A DNA stretch of 64,000 bases, from the NCBI GenBank assembly GCA_029053015.1, contig JAIDHX010000035.1, forward strand, positions 124,001-188,000, in the 5' to 3' direction. Shown here one piece after another: positions 51,781-61,939 of this stretch (position 1 is its first letter; every line of letters begins with the position of its first letter). The notes beneath the pieces are model-generated. The model saw nothing but the letters and a program-made list of their open reading frames with translations. It searched no databases and had not been told where the DNA came from. Source of the stretch: Lachnospiraceae bacterium. GTDB lineage: Bacteria > Bacillota > Clostridia > Lachnospirales > Lachnospiraceae. The position numbers and the translations under genes were made by a program.

Positions 51781-52998
51781 ATGGGTATTAGTGTTAATGT
51801 GGGGAATACGAGTCAGAATTATTCGTATTTATTCCAGAGTGCAAGTGGAGGCAGTCTTGGTAATCTGAATTTCTTATCAGATTATACAAGTATCAAGAAT
51901 GGCAGCTATGGTAAGCTGATGAAGGCTTATTACGGTTCAAGCCAAAGCTCAAGTGTAAGTGCAACTTCAACGTCATCCGCTGAGAGTACCAGCAAAAGCC
52001 GCACAAGCAATATGCTTGACAGAATTTTGGAAGAGAAGAGAAATCCGAAGGTTTCCAAAGATACGCAGGAGGCAAATGCCAAACTGACATCGGGACTTTC
52101 AAACTTGAATACTTCTCTTTCAACATTGCGGAAGGACGGCACTTATACGGACACAGCAAATGGCAAGAGTGCAGCAGACAAGGTAGTTTCTGCAGTGAAA
52201 GCTTATGTGTCGGATTATAATGATGTTGTGAGCGCAGCAAAGGGTTCCACGTTGACAAGCAAAACGGCATATGTGGCGAATATGATGAGCAGCACGGCTG
52301 CAAATGCTGATAAGCTTGCAGAGATTGGTATCACTGTTAATTCAAACGGGACGATTGATCTTGATGAAGGCGCGCTGAAGAAAGCCGGTGTCGATAAGGT
52401 ACAGGAGTTGTTTTCGGCAAAAAATGTCACGAGCTACGGTTCGGCAGTTGCATCGCGCGTTCAGTTTGCAGGTGCTACATCCGGTACAGGTTCTGCGTCA
52501 AGCAGTACGGAAACAAGTAGTGCGGCAGCTTCCAGTGCAGCTTCCCTCAAGGCAGACGGCAAAGCGCTTGCATCTGACAGCTTATACGAAAAGGTAAAGG
52601 AGACTGGTAAATACGATATTGACAAAATTTTTGCTACGGCAAAGAGCTTTGTAAGTAACTACAACAGCATGTTTGATACCGCTGAATCCAGTTCAAATTC
52701 CGGTGTATTAGCAAATTTATCTTATATTAGGGAAAAAACAGCAAGCAATGCAGATGCATTGAAGCAGTTTGGAATCAATGTGAACGCTAAGGGCAGAATG
52801 ACGATTGATGAGGACACATTTAAAAATTCAGATATGTCCAAGGTACAGAGATTTTTCCAGAACTATGGCTCTTCTGTTGCCTCCAACGCATCACTTGTAG
52901 ACTATTATATGACTACACAGGCGAATGCTGCAAATGGTTATACGTCTGACGGAGGCTATAATGTACAAGGAAATGCCCGTTACGCCAGCGCCGTATAA
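51781..52998 (+). CDS. FliD C-terminal-like (flagellar hook-associated protein 2-like) protein with internal duplication
   Basis: Repeated unit VKAYVSDYNDVVSAAK...NADKLAEIGITVNSNGTIDLDEGALKKAGVDKVQELFS...YGSAVAS and AKSFVSNYNSMFDTAE...NADALKQFGINVNAKGRMTIDEDTFKNSDMSKVQRFFQNYGSSVAS. Confidence 0.7.
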   Translation: MGISVNVGNTSQNYSYLFQSASGGSLGNLNFLSDYTSIKNGSYGKLMKAYYGSSQSSSVSATSTSSAESTSKSRTSNMLDRILEEKRNPKVSKDTQEANAKLTSGLSNLNTSLSTLRKDGTYTDTANGKSAADKVVSAVKAYVSDYNDVVSAAKGSTLTSKTAYVANMMSSTAANADKLAEIGITVNSNGTIDLDEGALKKAGVDKVQELFSAKNVTSYGSAVASRVQFAGATSGTGSASSSTETSSAAASSAASLKADGKALASDSLYEKVKETGKYDIDKIFATAKSFVSNYNSMFDTAESSSNSGVLANLSYIREKTASNADALKQFGINVNAKGRMTIDEDTFKNSDMSKVQRFFQNYGSSVASNASLVDYYMTTQANAANGYTSDGGYNVQGNARYASAV

Positions 52999-53033
52999 TC
53001 GGTGTAAGAAAAGATAAAAATAAAGATAAAAGC

Positions 53034-53067
53034 AAAGAGGATGCAAAATATGCATCCTCTTTATTTA
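53034..53067 (+). terminator. Rho-independent terminator after the FliD-like gene
   Basis: AAAGAGGATGCA aaata TGCATCCTCTTT ATTT. Confidence 0.85.
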
Positions 53068-53081
53068 TACTATTTTTAATA

Positions 53082-53275
53082 ATTGCGAAACTCATATCTA
53101 CCAGTTTCGAATTGTGGACATTCTATATTCCATAAGCAGACCCTTGCTTACCGTCGGTACTTAGCGAGGTATTTTCGAGCTTAGTACCGCTACGGTAAGC
53201 TCGGAGCGAAAGCGTGTCTGCGTTGGAATATAGAATGTCCACAATGACAACGGCGTAATTGCAAGATTTCGCAAT
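53082..53275. repeat. Palindromic MITE-like repeat, copy B (opposite orientation to copy A)
   Basis: ATTGCGAAA...TTTCGCAAT ends; perfect 22-bp internal arms ATTGTGGACATTCTATATTCCA (53111-53132) and TGGAATATAGAATGTCCACAAT (53224-53245). Confidence 0.88.
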
Positions 53276-53293
53276 CACCTATATCCCCATTTT

Positions 53294-55135
53294 CTATTGT
53301 GCAGGACCATATGTAAAGGTAATGGAAAGTGTTTCCATATGGCTGAGGTCCGCATTGTCTACAATGACGGGTGAAACATTGGAGGTATTGCCGTCAGCGG
53401 TACGAGCCTCCGGAGGAACTGTAGTAACCCATTCATTGAAGATATTGACGCGGGTACACTTTTGGTCATCAGAGGTGGTGTAAGGAGCGGCCGTAAGTGT
53501 GTAGGGCTCTCCGTTTATGGCAAGCTCTGTGATGGTAACGACGTAACCGGGATAAAGAATCTCGCCGTTACCGATAGCCAATGCGCAGAAAGCGGTTCCG
53601 TTGGCAAAGCCACCGCCGGTTTTTGTAAAGTCAAGGCTTACCGTATAAGTGCCTTCGCCGGTAACCTCTACGTCTGTTGCCACCAGTCCGTCCGTCTTGG
53701 AACCGGGGTCATACGTATCGCCGACGCTGTACATAATGCCCCAGTCGCTTGAATTAAACATAATCCATGCGACAGCGGTGCCGGTATCCTCCGCATCAAA
53801 TGCGGTATCTTCAAATTTACTGACAGCATTTGCCTCGGCAGTTTCAATGGCGGACTGTGCCGTCGCCTTGATTTCCTCCTCTGTCAGGGAAGCCTGCGCG
53901 GAGTAGCGTCTCTCTAAGAAAAGATTTGCCACATCTTCGTCTATCATTTTCAGTTCTCTTCTGACAAACAGGTTGCTGCAGTCCCAAAGCATGGGACAGT
54001 AACCATACAAATCGCAGTTGTAAAGAAAATTGCTTAAAAAGTCACAGATATTGTCTTTCACAGTGCCGTCGTCCCGCATTGCTACAGCATATTCACCGAT
54101 GATAACGCCATAGCCCTGCTCTGTGAATTTGCTCATCATTTCAAGCAGTGTGTTCTGTTCGCCGTAGTTTCTCTTTGTACCCCATACGGAAAGACTGGAA
54201 TTACCGCAATAGCCCCATGGCGTATAGTAATGTACGGAAACAATCAGTTTATCTTTTGCAGTGTCCGTGGGCATAACAAAACGGTTGTCGCAGGTTTTTT
54301 GGATATCCGTATTATATCCGGCAATCAATAAAAACCGCTGTGCGTTGTTGCCGCCGGTGCCGCGGACAGTATCCACGAATGTCTGATTGATGAGGTTCGT
54401 CATTTCATAACATTCCTGCTCGGAGAGAGTACCCGAATCCGCTGCCACGTCCACATCGTTCAAGCGGCTGCCCAATTCTTCATTGGCAGATTCAAAAATC
54501 AGGTAGTCGGAATATTCCTTATATCTCTCCGCAATCTGCGTCCACATGGACACGTAGAGGTCCATTGCCTGCTTGCGGGTTTCTTCATTGGCAGAACCAA
54601 ACATGCCCCACCAGCTTCCGTCCCAGTGGTCGTTGATGATGACATACATGTCTTCATTGAGGGCGTAATTGATGATTTCCTCCACGCGGTTTAAGTAATC
54701 TTCCCGGATGGTGTAATCACCGTTCTCATAGTCCATCGCGTTTGTCCATGCAACCGGAATCCGGAGAGAATCAAAGCCGGCATTTTTCATGGCGGTAATC
54801 ATTTCCTGTGTGGTAACCGGCTGTCCCCAGTAGGTTTCGTAGGAAGAGACTGCGGCGGTGGTGCCGAAAGCGCTGCGTCCGTATGCTTCCATAGTGTTGC
54901 CCAGATTGATGCCATTGCCCATCAGGGTTACAACTTCAAGAGAAGTAAGATCCTTACGGATATAACCGCTGTCCCACGTCTCTATGCCGTTGGCGGAAAG
55001 ATGCTGGTACTTTTTGTCGGAAGCAGCAAAAGGTCCTAAGTGGGCAATCTTCATAACTGCCATAGTCAGACCGAAGAGTCCGAGAACCCCTGCAACAATG
55101 CAGATAATAAGATTGCGTGATTTTGATTTTTTCAT
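53294..55135 (-). CDS. Glycoside hydrolase family 5 (cellulase/endoglucanase-like), membrane-anchored, with C-terminal carbohydrate-binding-like module
   Basis: NLGNTMEAYG; SLRIPVAWTNAMDYENGDYTIREDYLNRVEEIINYALNEDMYVIINDHWDG; IFESANEELG; VIIGEYAV; N-terminal TM. Confidence 0.88.
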   Translation of the reverse strand: MKKSKSRNLIICIVAGVLGLFGLTMAVMKIAHLGPFAASDKKYQHLSANGIETWDSGYIRKDLTSLEVVTLMGNGINLGNTMEAYGRSAFGTTAAVSSYETYWGQPVTTQEMITAMKNAGFDSLRIPVAWTNAMDYENGDYTIREDYLNRVEEIINYALNEDMYVIINDHWDGSWWGMFGSANEETRKQAMDLYVSMWTQIAERYKEYSDYLIFESANEELGSRLNDVDVAADSGTLSEQECYEMTNLINQTFVDTVRGTGGNNAQRFLLIAGYNTDIQKTCDNRFVMPTDTAKDKLIVSVHYYTPWGYCGNSSLSVWGTKRNYGEQNTLLEMMSKFTEQGYGVIIGEYAVAMRDDGTVKDNICDFLSNFLYNCDLYGYCPMLWDCSNLFVRRELKMIDEDVANLFLERRYSAQASLTEEEIKATAQSAIETAEANAVSKFEDTAFDAEDTGTAVAWIMFNSSDWGIMYSVGDTYDPGSKTDGLVATDVEVTGEGTYTVSLDFTKTGGGFANGTAFCALAIGNGEILYPGYVVTITELAINGEPYTLTAAPYTTSDDQKCTRVNIFNEWVTTVPPEARTADGNTSNVSPVIVDNADLSHMETLSITFTYGPAQ

Positions 55136-55272
55136 TATAACCTCGTTTCCGTGCAGTCGCTAAAAAGCATCGCCGCACTTGTTATGGTGTCAGTATAATG
55201 GAAAATTCAAATGGAAAAAAGCATAATATTTATAGCTTTTTTACGACTTTTTTTAATGTACCTTCCGAAAAA

Positions 55273-58200
55273 CTAAAGTAATATTTCATCCATGGATTCA
55301 AACAGCTTATTGATATCAATTGGCTTTGCTATATGACCGTTCATTCCACAGGCAATCGCTTCCCGTTTATCTTCTTCAAAGGCATTGGCCGTCATTGCCA
55401 CAATAGGGATGGAAGCCAATTCTTTGTTTTCAAGCTGACGGATAGCCTTTGTCGCCTCATAACCGTTCATAACCGGCATTTGGACATCCATGAGAATTAA
55501 CCGATAATATCCCGGGGCAGATTGCTTCAGCATATCCACAGCAGCCTGCCCATTGCAGGCAACTTCTATCGACAGTCCCGCTTCGCTTAAAATTTCTATG
55601 GCGATTTCCTGATTCAGTTCATTATCCTCCGCAAGCAGAATGCGTCCGGTATGACGTTTTCTTGCGTTTTGACTGACGTCGCTGTCGTTTTCTTCATTTA
55701 TATTTAAGACAGAATGGAGACAAGAGGTCAGCTCGGACAAAAACAGCGGTTTGCCGCAAAATGCCGCGACACCGGCTTCTCTTGCTTCATTTTCAATATC
55801 AGACCAGTCGTAAGCTGTCAGCACGATAATTGGCGCATTGCCGCCTGCTTCTTGGCAGATTTTGCGGGTCACTTCGATGCCATTCATGTCGGGCAGCAGC
55901 CAGTCAATAATGTATACATTATAATTGTCTTTCTGTGTGGCCGCCTGTTGTGTGCGCAGCACGGCTTCTTCACCTGATAATGTCCATTCTGCGCGCATGC
56001 CAAGCTGTTTCAGCATATGGGTAACGCTGTCACAGGTATTAAAATCGTCATCCACTACAAGCGCCCTGCAATTTTTTAATTCCGGTATATCCTGCAGAGC
56101 CTTGACTTCGGAATTTAAGCGGAAGGTAAAAGATGCGATGAACTCGGTGCCTACACCCTGTTTACTTTTTACTTCAATCGTGCCGTTCATCATATCTACG
56201 ATGTTTTTGGTGATTGCCATTCCGAGACCGGTTCCCGGGATTCCGCTGAGTGTGCTGTTCTTTTCTCGCTCAAAGGGCTCAAAAATGTGGGCTACAAATT
56301 CCTCACTCATGCCGATACCGGTATCCTTGATGCGGAATTCATAGTTAGCGTGGCCTGCCGGCGCGCCGGGTTTTTCCGTGAGCTGCATGCTGACAGTACC
56401 GCCCGCACCTGTATATTTAACGGAGTTGCCGAGCAGATTTAAAAGAACCTGATTCAGCCGCAGCTTGTCACAATAAATCTCTTCATGCATGACATTTATG
56501 GTATCCATGTAAAGTTCAAGCTGCTTTGCACGAACATCCGCCTGCAGGATGTTGCGCAGTCCGTGGAGAATATCGGGCAGGCTGCAGATATTTTCCTCCA
56601 GATGCATCTTGCCGCTTTCGATACGGCTCATATCCAGAATATCATTAATCAGGCTCAGCAGATGATTTCCCGACGACTTAATTTTCTTGAGATATTCTTC
56701 AACCTGTTCCTGTCGGTCAATATGATTCAACGCCAGCGTCGTAAAGCCCACAATGGCGTTCATCGGCGTGCGGATATCATGCGACATATTGGAGAGGAAT
56801 ACGCTTTTTGCTTTGCTCGCCCTGTTTGCCTGCAGGAGCGCATCCTCAAGCAGATTTTTCTGCTCCATTTCATTTCGGATTTCCTCATTGACATTGCGGA
56901 AACCTAAAAGAATTCCGTGCTCCTCATCCCATGTACCTGCATACACGGCTCTCATCTGATAGTATTTTACCTCATTGTCTTTGTAAACGCGGTAATTGAC
57001 GCAGTACAGCTTTTTGTCTGACAGCTCTTTTTTCAGATTGTCCAGAGAAGCAGCCTGCCGGAACATTTCCCTGTCATCTTCATAGACGGAATTCTGTATA
57101 TAAAGCTCGATGCGTTCCTGGAGGGATATACTTTCGCTAAATGCAGAATTAATGATTTTGCCGTTTTGATCCTGAAGCGGGAAGCCCATGCCCGTGTTAA
57201 GGTTAATAAAGTAGACAATATTGTAGTCTATACTCAATGCCTGAAGCAGTCTTATCTGACGGCGTTCATTCTTCTTTTCCTGCAGCTTTTGAGCGGTACA
57301 GTCTAAAAGGAAGCGCTGGTAAAATAACATGCCATTTTCTTTTATGAGCTTGATATTGCCCATAACATGCAGTATTTCACCGTCTTTGTGCTGTACGCGG
57401 TACTCTACGCTGACGCTGTCCCCTTCTTTTTTTAATTTCTGAATGGACTCCAGAAACTTTGCTCTGTCTTCTTCCATGACAGAGGCGGCAAATACATTAA
57501 AGCCTTCTTTTAACAGATCGCTTTCTGATTCGTAGCCCAGAATTTTGAGCGCAGCCTGATTTATGCTGAGTATCTGGGAGCCATCTAATGAATGGCAGAT
57601 TACGCCGCAGTCTATGGTAGAAAAGATGGTTTCTAAGGTATGATTTTTCTGCAGAATTTCCTGTTTGTAAAGTTGCTCCTGTGTGACATCAATCGCCACG
57701 CCCACGGTTCCCATTACGCTTCCGTCCAAGTCATACAGCGGGGATTTGTAAGTCATAAGCGTTCGTGTGCCGTCCTTGGTTTTGATGATTTCTTCGGAGA
57801 CGCAGGTTTCTTCTTTTTGCATGACTTCCCGTTCCGACTCAATACATGCAGGGTCGTCCTGTTCCACATCCCAGATATAGGCGTGTCCGCGTCCCTCTAC
57901 CTGCTCTTTGGTCTTATTAACCGTTTTACAGAAGCTGTCGTTTACCTTTTCGTGGATGCCATCTTTATCCTTATACCATATAAGGTTGGGGATATGGTTG
58001 ATGGTAGCATCAAAATAATGGCTGGTCTCCCAAAAATCCTTGCTCATTTTGCAGGTTTGCTGCCACCTTAAAAAGCGGAAGCGGATTTCGTCTTCTGACA
58101 GGGGATTTATCCATATATCCTTTATTTCCGGCAGAAAATCTGTCAAAAGGGCAACCTGCTCTTTGTCGGCAAGCAAAATGATTTCTGCAGTTTTACTTTT

Positions 58201-58410
58201 ACAAGACAACAATGTCTGCAGAGTTTCCTGTACATTCATGTCATGTAAATAAGCAAAAATCACATCTGCCTCAGCCGCCAAAGCCTTTTCCGGGTTATCG
58301 CTTTCAGAAAAAGTATGCGTAAAATGTGCAAGAGGGGACATTTCCCTGATAATTTCAAAGTTTCTGTTATGAGGACCTGTTAAATAGAAATGGATATGGC
58401 AATGGTACAT
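55273..58410 (-). CDS. Hybrid sensor histidine kinase/response regulator (PAS repeats, HisKA, HATPase_c, two REC domains)
   Basis: FLSNMSHDIRTPMNAIVGFTTLA; DTGIGMSEEFVAHIFEPFERE; REC motifs YIIDWLLPDMNG and LILMDVQMPVMNGYEAT. Confidence 0.95.
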   Translation of the reverse strand: MYHCHIHFYLTGPHNRNFEIIREMSPLAHFTHTFSESDNPEKALAAEADVIFAYLHDMNVQETLQTLLSCKSKTAEIILLADKEQVALLTDFLPEIKDIWINPLSEDEIRFRFLRWQQTCKMSKDFWETSHYFDATINHIPNLIWYKDKDGIHEKVNDSFCKTVNKTKEQVEGRGHAYIWDVEQDDPACIESEREVMQKEETCVSEEIIKTKDGTRTLMTYKSPLYDLDGSVMGTVGVAIDVTQEQLYKQEILQKNHTLETIFSTIDCGVICHSLDGSQILSINQAALKILGYESESDLLKEGFNVFAASVMEEDRAKFLESIQKLKKEGDSVSVEYRVQHKDGEILHVMGNIKLIKENGMLFYQRFLLDCTAQKLQEKKNERRQIRLLQALSIDYNIVYFINLNTGMGFPLQDQNGKIINSAFSESISLQERIELYIQNSVYEDDREMFRQAASLDNLKKELSDKKLYCVNYRVYKDNEVKYYQMRAVYAGTWDEEHGILLGFRNVNEEIRNEMEQKNLLEDALLQANRASKAKSVFLSNMSHDIRTPMNAIVGFTTLALNHIDRQEQVEEYLKKIKSSGNHLLSLINDILDMSRIESGKMHLEENICSLPDILHGLRNILQADVRAKQLELYMDTINVMHEEIYCDKLRLNQVLLNLLGNSVKYTGAGGTVSMQLTEKPGAPAGHANYEFRIKDTGIGMSEEFVAHIFEPFEREKNSTLSGIPGTGLGMAITKNIVDMMNGTIEVKSKQGVGTEFIASFTFRLNSEVKALQDIPELKNCRALVVDDDFNTCDSVTHMLKQLGMRAEWTLSGEEAVLRTQQAATQKDNYNVYIIDWLLPDMNGIEVTRKICQEAGGNAPIIVLTAYDWSDIENEAREAGVAAFCGKPLFLSELTSCLHSVLNINEENDSDVSQNARKRHTGRILLAEDNELNQEIAIEILSEAGLSIEVACNGQAAVDMLKQSAPGYYRLILMDVQMPVMNGYEATKAIRQLENKELASIPIVAMTANAFEEDKREAIACGMNGHIAKPIDINKLFESMDEILL

Positions 58411-58564
58411 ATCAATTTCCTCCCGAATAATTATTGTGTTTACCAGTTTGATACTATAGATATTATCATTTTAACAAGCGTGCGGGGTCGTGTCAATATT
58501 CTGAAAATTACCTTTTTATATAATCTCTTATTGGCATAAGCATAGAGGGTTGTGTATAATTACC

Positions 58565-59941
58565 ATGAGAAATGTGAGAAACGAGGATAAGATAAAATTG
58601 AAAGAAAAGCATATCTTCAGCAGCGTTATGCTGCGGGCGCTGCTGTTTCCGCTTATTATTGAGCAGATTTTAAATTCCCTTATGGGGACGGTCGATACTG
58701 TGATGGTGAGTAATGTGGGTCCGGCGGCTATGTCTGCAGTTTCGCTGGTTGATTCCATTAATATATTGCTGATTCAGGCGTTTGCTGCATTGGCGGCAGG
58801 GGGCTGCATTGTCTGTTCCCAGTACATCGGCAAAAAGAATGAGGAAGCGGCAAATCAGGCAGCCAGACAGATTTTGCTGGTTATCTTCGTGATTTCGACA
58901 ATAATTGCCATAATCTGTCTTGTCTTTAACAAAGGGTTTCTGCATCTGATATTTGGTTCCGTGGAGGCGGACGTCATGGAGGCAGGCGTCATTTATTTCT
59001 TCTATACAGCACTTTCCTTTCCCTTTATCGCGCTTTATAACGGGGGTGCGGCAGTTTACCGTGCACAGGGAAATGCAAAACGCCCGATGCTGATATCCAT
59101 AACCTCTAACTTTATCAACATAGGCGGCAATGCCTTGTTTATCTGGGGTTTTCGAATGGGAGTGACCGGAGTGGCTGTGGCAACGCTCGTTTCGAGAGTG
59201 TTCAGTGCAGTGATGGTGCTTTTACTTTTGCGGAAACCGGGGCAGATGATATGTGTAAACCATTACAGAAAGCTTCGTCCCGATAAATATCTGATAGGAA
59301 AAATACTGGCGGTGGGTGTACCCTCCGGCGTAGAAAACAGTATGTTCCAGTTTGGAAAGCTTGCAATCCAGTCCACGGTCTCTACCATGGGAACAAGTGC
59401 GATTGCGGCACAGGCAATGACAAATATTATGGAGACGCAGAACGGCGTCATTGCAGCAAGTATTGGTATCGGTCTGATGACAGTGGTTGGCCAGTGCATG
59501 GGAGCGGGCAGAAAGGATGAGGCAATATATTATATGCGCAGGCTGACGTTGTCTGCAGAAATCGGTATCATCATAAATTGTCTTTTGGTGTATGCACTTG
59601 CCTGCCCGATAACGCAGATTGGCGCGATGGAGCCGGAGAGCGCCGCACTCTGCCTGTATATGATGGGATGGATAACGTTGTTTAAGCCGCTTCTATGGGT
59701 ACTGTCCTTTGTTCCGGCATATGGCATGAGAGCGGCCGGAGACGTTAAGTTTTCCATGCTGGTATCCACGGCTTCCATGTGGATATGCAGGGTCAGTCTG
59801 TGCGTATTTTTGGTAAAAGCCTTCCACTTCGGACCAATGGCAGTCTGGATTGGCATGTTTACGGACTGGGGCGTCAGGGCGGTTATCTTTACCTGCCGTC
59901 TTCTCAGTAAGAAGTGGCTGGAGCATAAGGTTATTTCTTAG
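58565..59941 (+). CDS. MATE family efflux transporter
   Basis: IEQILNSLMGTVDTVMVSNVGPAAMSAVSLVDSI; about 12 TM; start approximate. Confidence 0.93.
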   Translation: MRNVRNEDKIKLKEKHIFSSVMLRALLFPLIIEQILNSLMGTVDTVMVSNVGPAAMSAVSLVDSINILLIQAFAALAAGGCIVCSQYIGKKNEEAANQAARQILLVIFVISTIIAIICLVFNKGFLHLIFGSVEADVMEAGVIYFFYTALSFPFIALYNGGAAVYRAQGNAKRPMLISITSNFINIGGNALFIWGFRMGVTGVAVATLVSRVFSAVMVLLLLRKPGQMICVNHYRKLRPDKYLIGKILAVGVPSGVENSMFQFGKLAIQSTVSTMGTSAIAAQAMTNIMETQNGVIAASIGIGLMTVVGQCMGAGRKDEAIYYMRRLTLSAEIGIIINCLLVYALACPITQIGAMEPESAALCLYMMGWITLFKPLLWVLSFVPAYGMRAAGDVKFSMLVSTASMWICRVSLCVFLVKAFHFGPMAVWIGMFTDWGVRAVIFTCRLLSKKWLEHKVIS

Positions 59942-59942
59942 G

Positions 59943-60653
59943 TTATGACTTGTCAGAGATGTTTTTCTGCCTGCCGTCTTCCATATAGATAATGCGGTCT
60001 GCCTGCTCAGCAAGTGCAAGATCGTGCGTGACCATCACAATTGTCAGTCCATCGTCATGAAGCCGATGCAGCAAGTCCATGATTTTCTGCCCGTTTTCAC
60101 AGTCAAGATTTCCGGTCGGCTCATCTGCGAGGAGCACGGCAGGGTGATTGATGATGGCACGTGCAATCGCTACTCTCTGCTGCTCGCCGCCCGAAAGCTG
60201 TGAAGGGCGCGCATAAAATTTTGTGCTGAGTCCGACTGCGGTAAGCGCTTCCTCTGCGCGTTGTTTTCTTTCGCGGCTGCGCACATGTGCATAGCCAAGC
60301 GGCATAGCGACATTGTCTGTCGCAGTCAGTTCTTTTGCAAGATAAAATGCCTGAAATACAAACCCGATACTCTGATTTCGAAAGCGTGCCAGCGCGCGTG
60401 CATTCATATCGTCAATTTTTTCTCCGCGGAATAAGTATTCACCGGAGGTCTGCCGGTCCATTCCGCCCATAATGTTAAGAAGTGTGCTCTTACCACAGCC
60501 GGAGCGTCCCGTAATAGCGACAAACTCACCCTGCGCAATGCTTAAACTCACGCCTTTGAGCGCTTCCGTCACATTCCGGTTTTTTCCTTTACCACTTTCG
60601 TAGCGTTTCATAATATTTTTTAATACCAGACATTCTTCCATAACAATCTCCAT
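59943..60653 (-). CDS. ABC transporter ATP-binding protein (MacB/LolD type)
   Basis: GRSGCGKSTLLNIMGGMDRQTSGEYLF; LSGGEQQRVAIARAIINHPAVLLADEPTGNLD. Confidence 0.95.
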   Translation of the reverse strand: MEIVMEECLVLKNIMKRYESGKGKNRNVTEALKGVSLSIAQGEFVAITGRSGCGKSTLLNIMGGMDRQTSGEYLFRGEKIDDMNARALARFRNQSIGFVFQAFYLAKELTATDNVAMPLGYAHVRSRERKQRAEEALTAVGLSTKFYARPSQLSGGEQQRVAIARAIINHPAVLLADEPTGNLDCENGQKIMDLLHRLHDDGLTIVMVTHDLALAEQADRIIYMEDGRQKNISDKS

Positions 60654-60680
60654 TTCTATATGTATAAAATCAGGGCGTGT

Positions 60681-61937
60681 CTATGACGCTTTCAATACTT
60701 CGGCAAGCTGTCTGCCGCTTACAATCAACGTGGCGATTCCACAGATGGAAAGGGTTGACAAAGCAGCAATGCCAAGACTGCATAAAACAGCTTCCACATG
60801 TATGGTTCCCTTCATGGCAAGTACGGCAATCTGTATCCGCAGTACTGCCGGAACAGAGCAGATAAGCCCGATACAGGTTCCTGTGAGAATGACGCTGCCG
60901 GTCTCTGTAAGCAGTTCCGTAAACAACCGTCCATAGGTTGCACCACAAGCCACAGAGACTGCGTTGGTTTTTTCCCGTTTATGAAGAATTAAAATAAATA
61001 TGCCTATCATGCCGCTTGTTGTGATGGCGAGTACGGAAATGCCTACCCAAAGCGACAGGCGGTAAGGAATCATGATATCTTCTGCACCGTCGTGAAGCTC
61101 AACGGACTGCTGCGTCAGCGAATAGTTATAATCTGCATTGGCATCCTTCAACTTTTTCACAAAATCTATGAACAGTTTCCAATTGCCGCTCCAGTCTTCC
61201 AAAAAAATCTGAACTACAGTCTGTCCGCTTAAGCCCTGTGCGTGTGCAAGCGCGCCCATCTGTTCGAGAGGAAGCACAATGCAGTCTGACAGGGAAATTT
61301 GTTCTTCTGTAGATACGCTTCCATACGAAAAACTTATAGTTTGTTTTTCTAAGTCCGAATCCATTGGTAAAAGCAGGTCAAGAGAACAGTTCCATTCATC
61401 GCCAAAGGCGAGGGTGCTTTCGGATAAGGTAAGCGAGGAAAGCCAAAAAGTAAAATAATTATCTTGCGTTGAAAGTGAGTTGTAGTGCTGCAGGTGTGCT
61501 GCCGCGCCGCTGCCAATATATCCTTCCTTCGGAATGGCAGAAACGCCAAGAGTGGCGGCGCTTTTTTCATCGGCAAAAAGAAGGTAAATTTCGGCGTTTT
61601 CTTCTGTATCTGCAAAGCTGAGCATATTCTGTACATAGGGGAGATATTGAATGATAAGCCCCTCGGCGTCTGTTTGGTTTCGCAGCCACTCTATCATATC
61701 AGCGGACACAGAAAAACCGTCCGGCTGGTAGGTGGTGCCCGACATATAACAGACAAGTTGTACCGCATCAGTTCCAATGCCTTCATCAATTTTACGCACA
61801 GTATCGTCACAGGACATCGTTGTGTTCAGGCAATAAGAAAACAAGAACATGCCAATTGCTACTTCTATCAGAAGCAGCAGATAAATTCCTTTATTCAGCC
61901 AAATCATCCGGCATGCCTTGCGTAATGAATAATCCAT
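60681..61937 (-). CDS. ABC transporter permease, FtsX-like (start corrected from 62138)
   Basis: Starts MDYSLRKACRMIWLNKGIYLLLLIEVAIGMFLFSYCLN after RBS GGAGGAAG; four TM with a large extracytoplasmic loop. Confidence 0.8.
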   Translation of the reverse strand: MDYSLRKACRMIWLNKGIYLLLLIEVAIGMFLFSYCLNTTMSCDDTVRKIDEGIGTDAVQLVCYMSGTTYQPDGFSVSADMIEWLRNQTDAEGLIIQYLPYVQNMLSFADTEENAEIYLLFADEKSAATLGVSAIPKEGYIGSGAAAHLQHYNSLSTQDNYFTFWLSSLTLSESTLAFGDEWNCSLDLLLPMDSDLEKQTISFSYGSVSTEEQISLSDCIVLPLEQMGALAHAQGLSGQTVVQIFLEDWSGNWKLFIDFVKKLKDANADYNYSLTQQSVELHDGAEDIMIPYRLSLWVGISVLAITTSGMIGIFILILHKREKTNAVSVACGATYGRLFTELLTETGSVILTGTCIGLICSVPAVLRIQIAVLAMKGTIHVEAVLCSLGIAALSTLSICGIATLIVSGRQLAEVLKAS

Positions 61938-61939
61938 GC

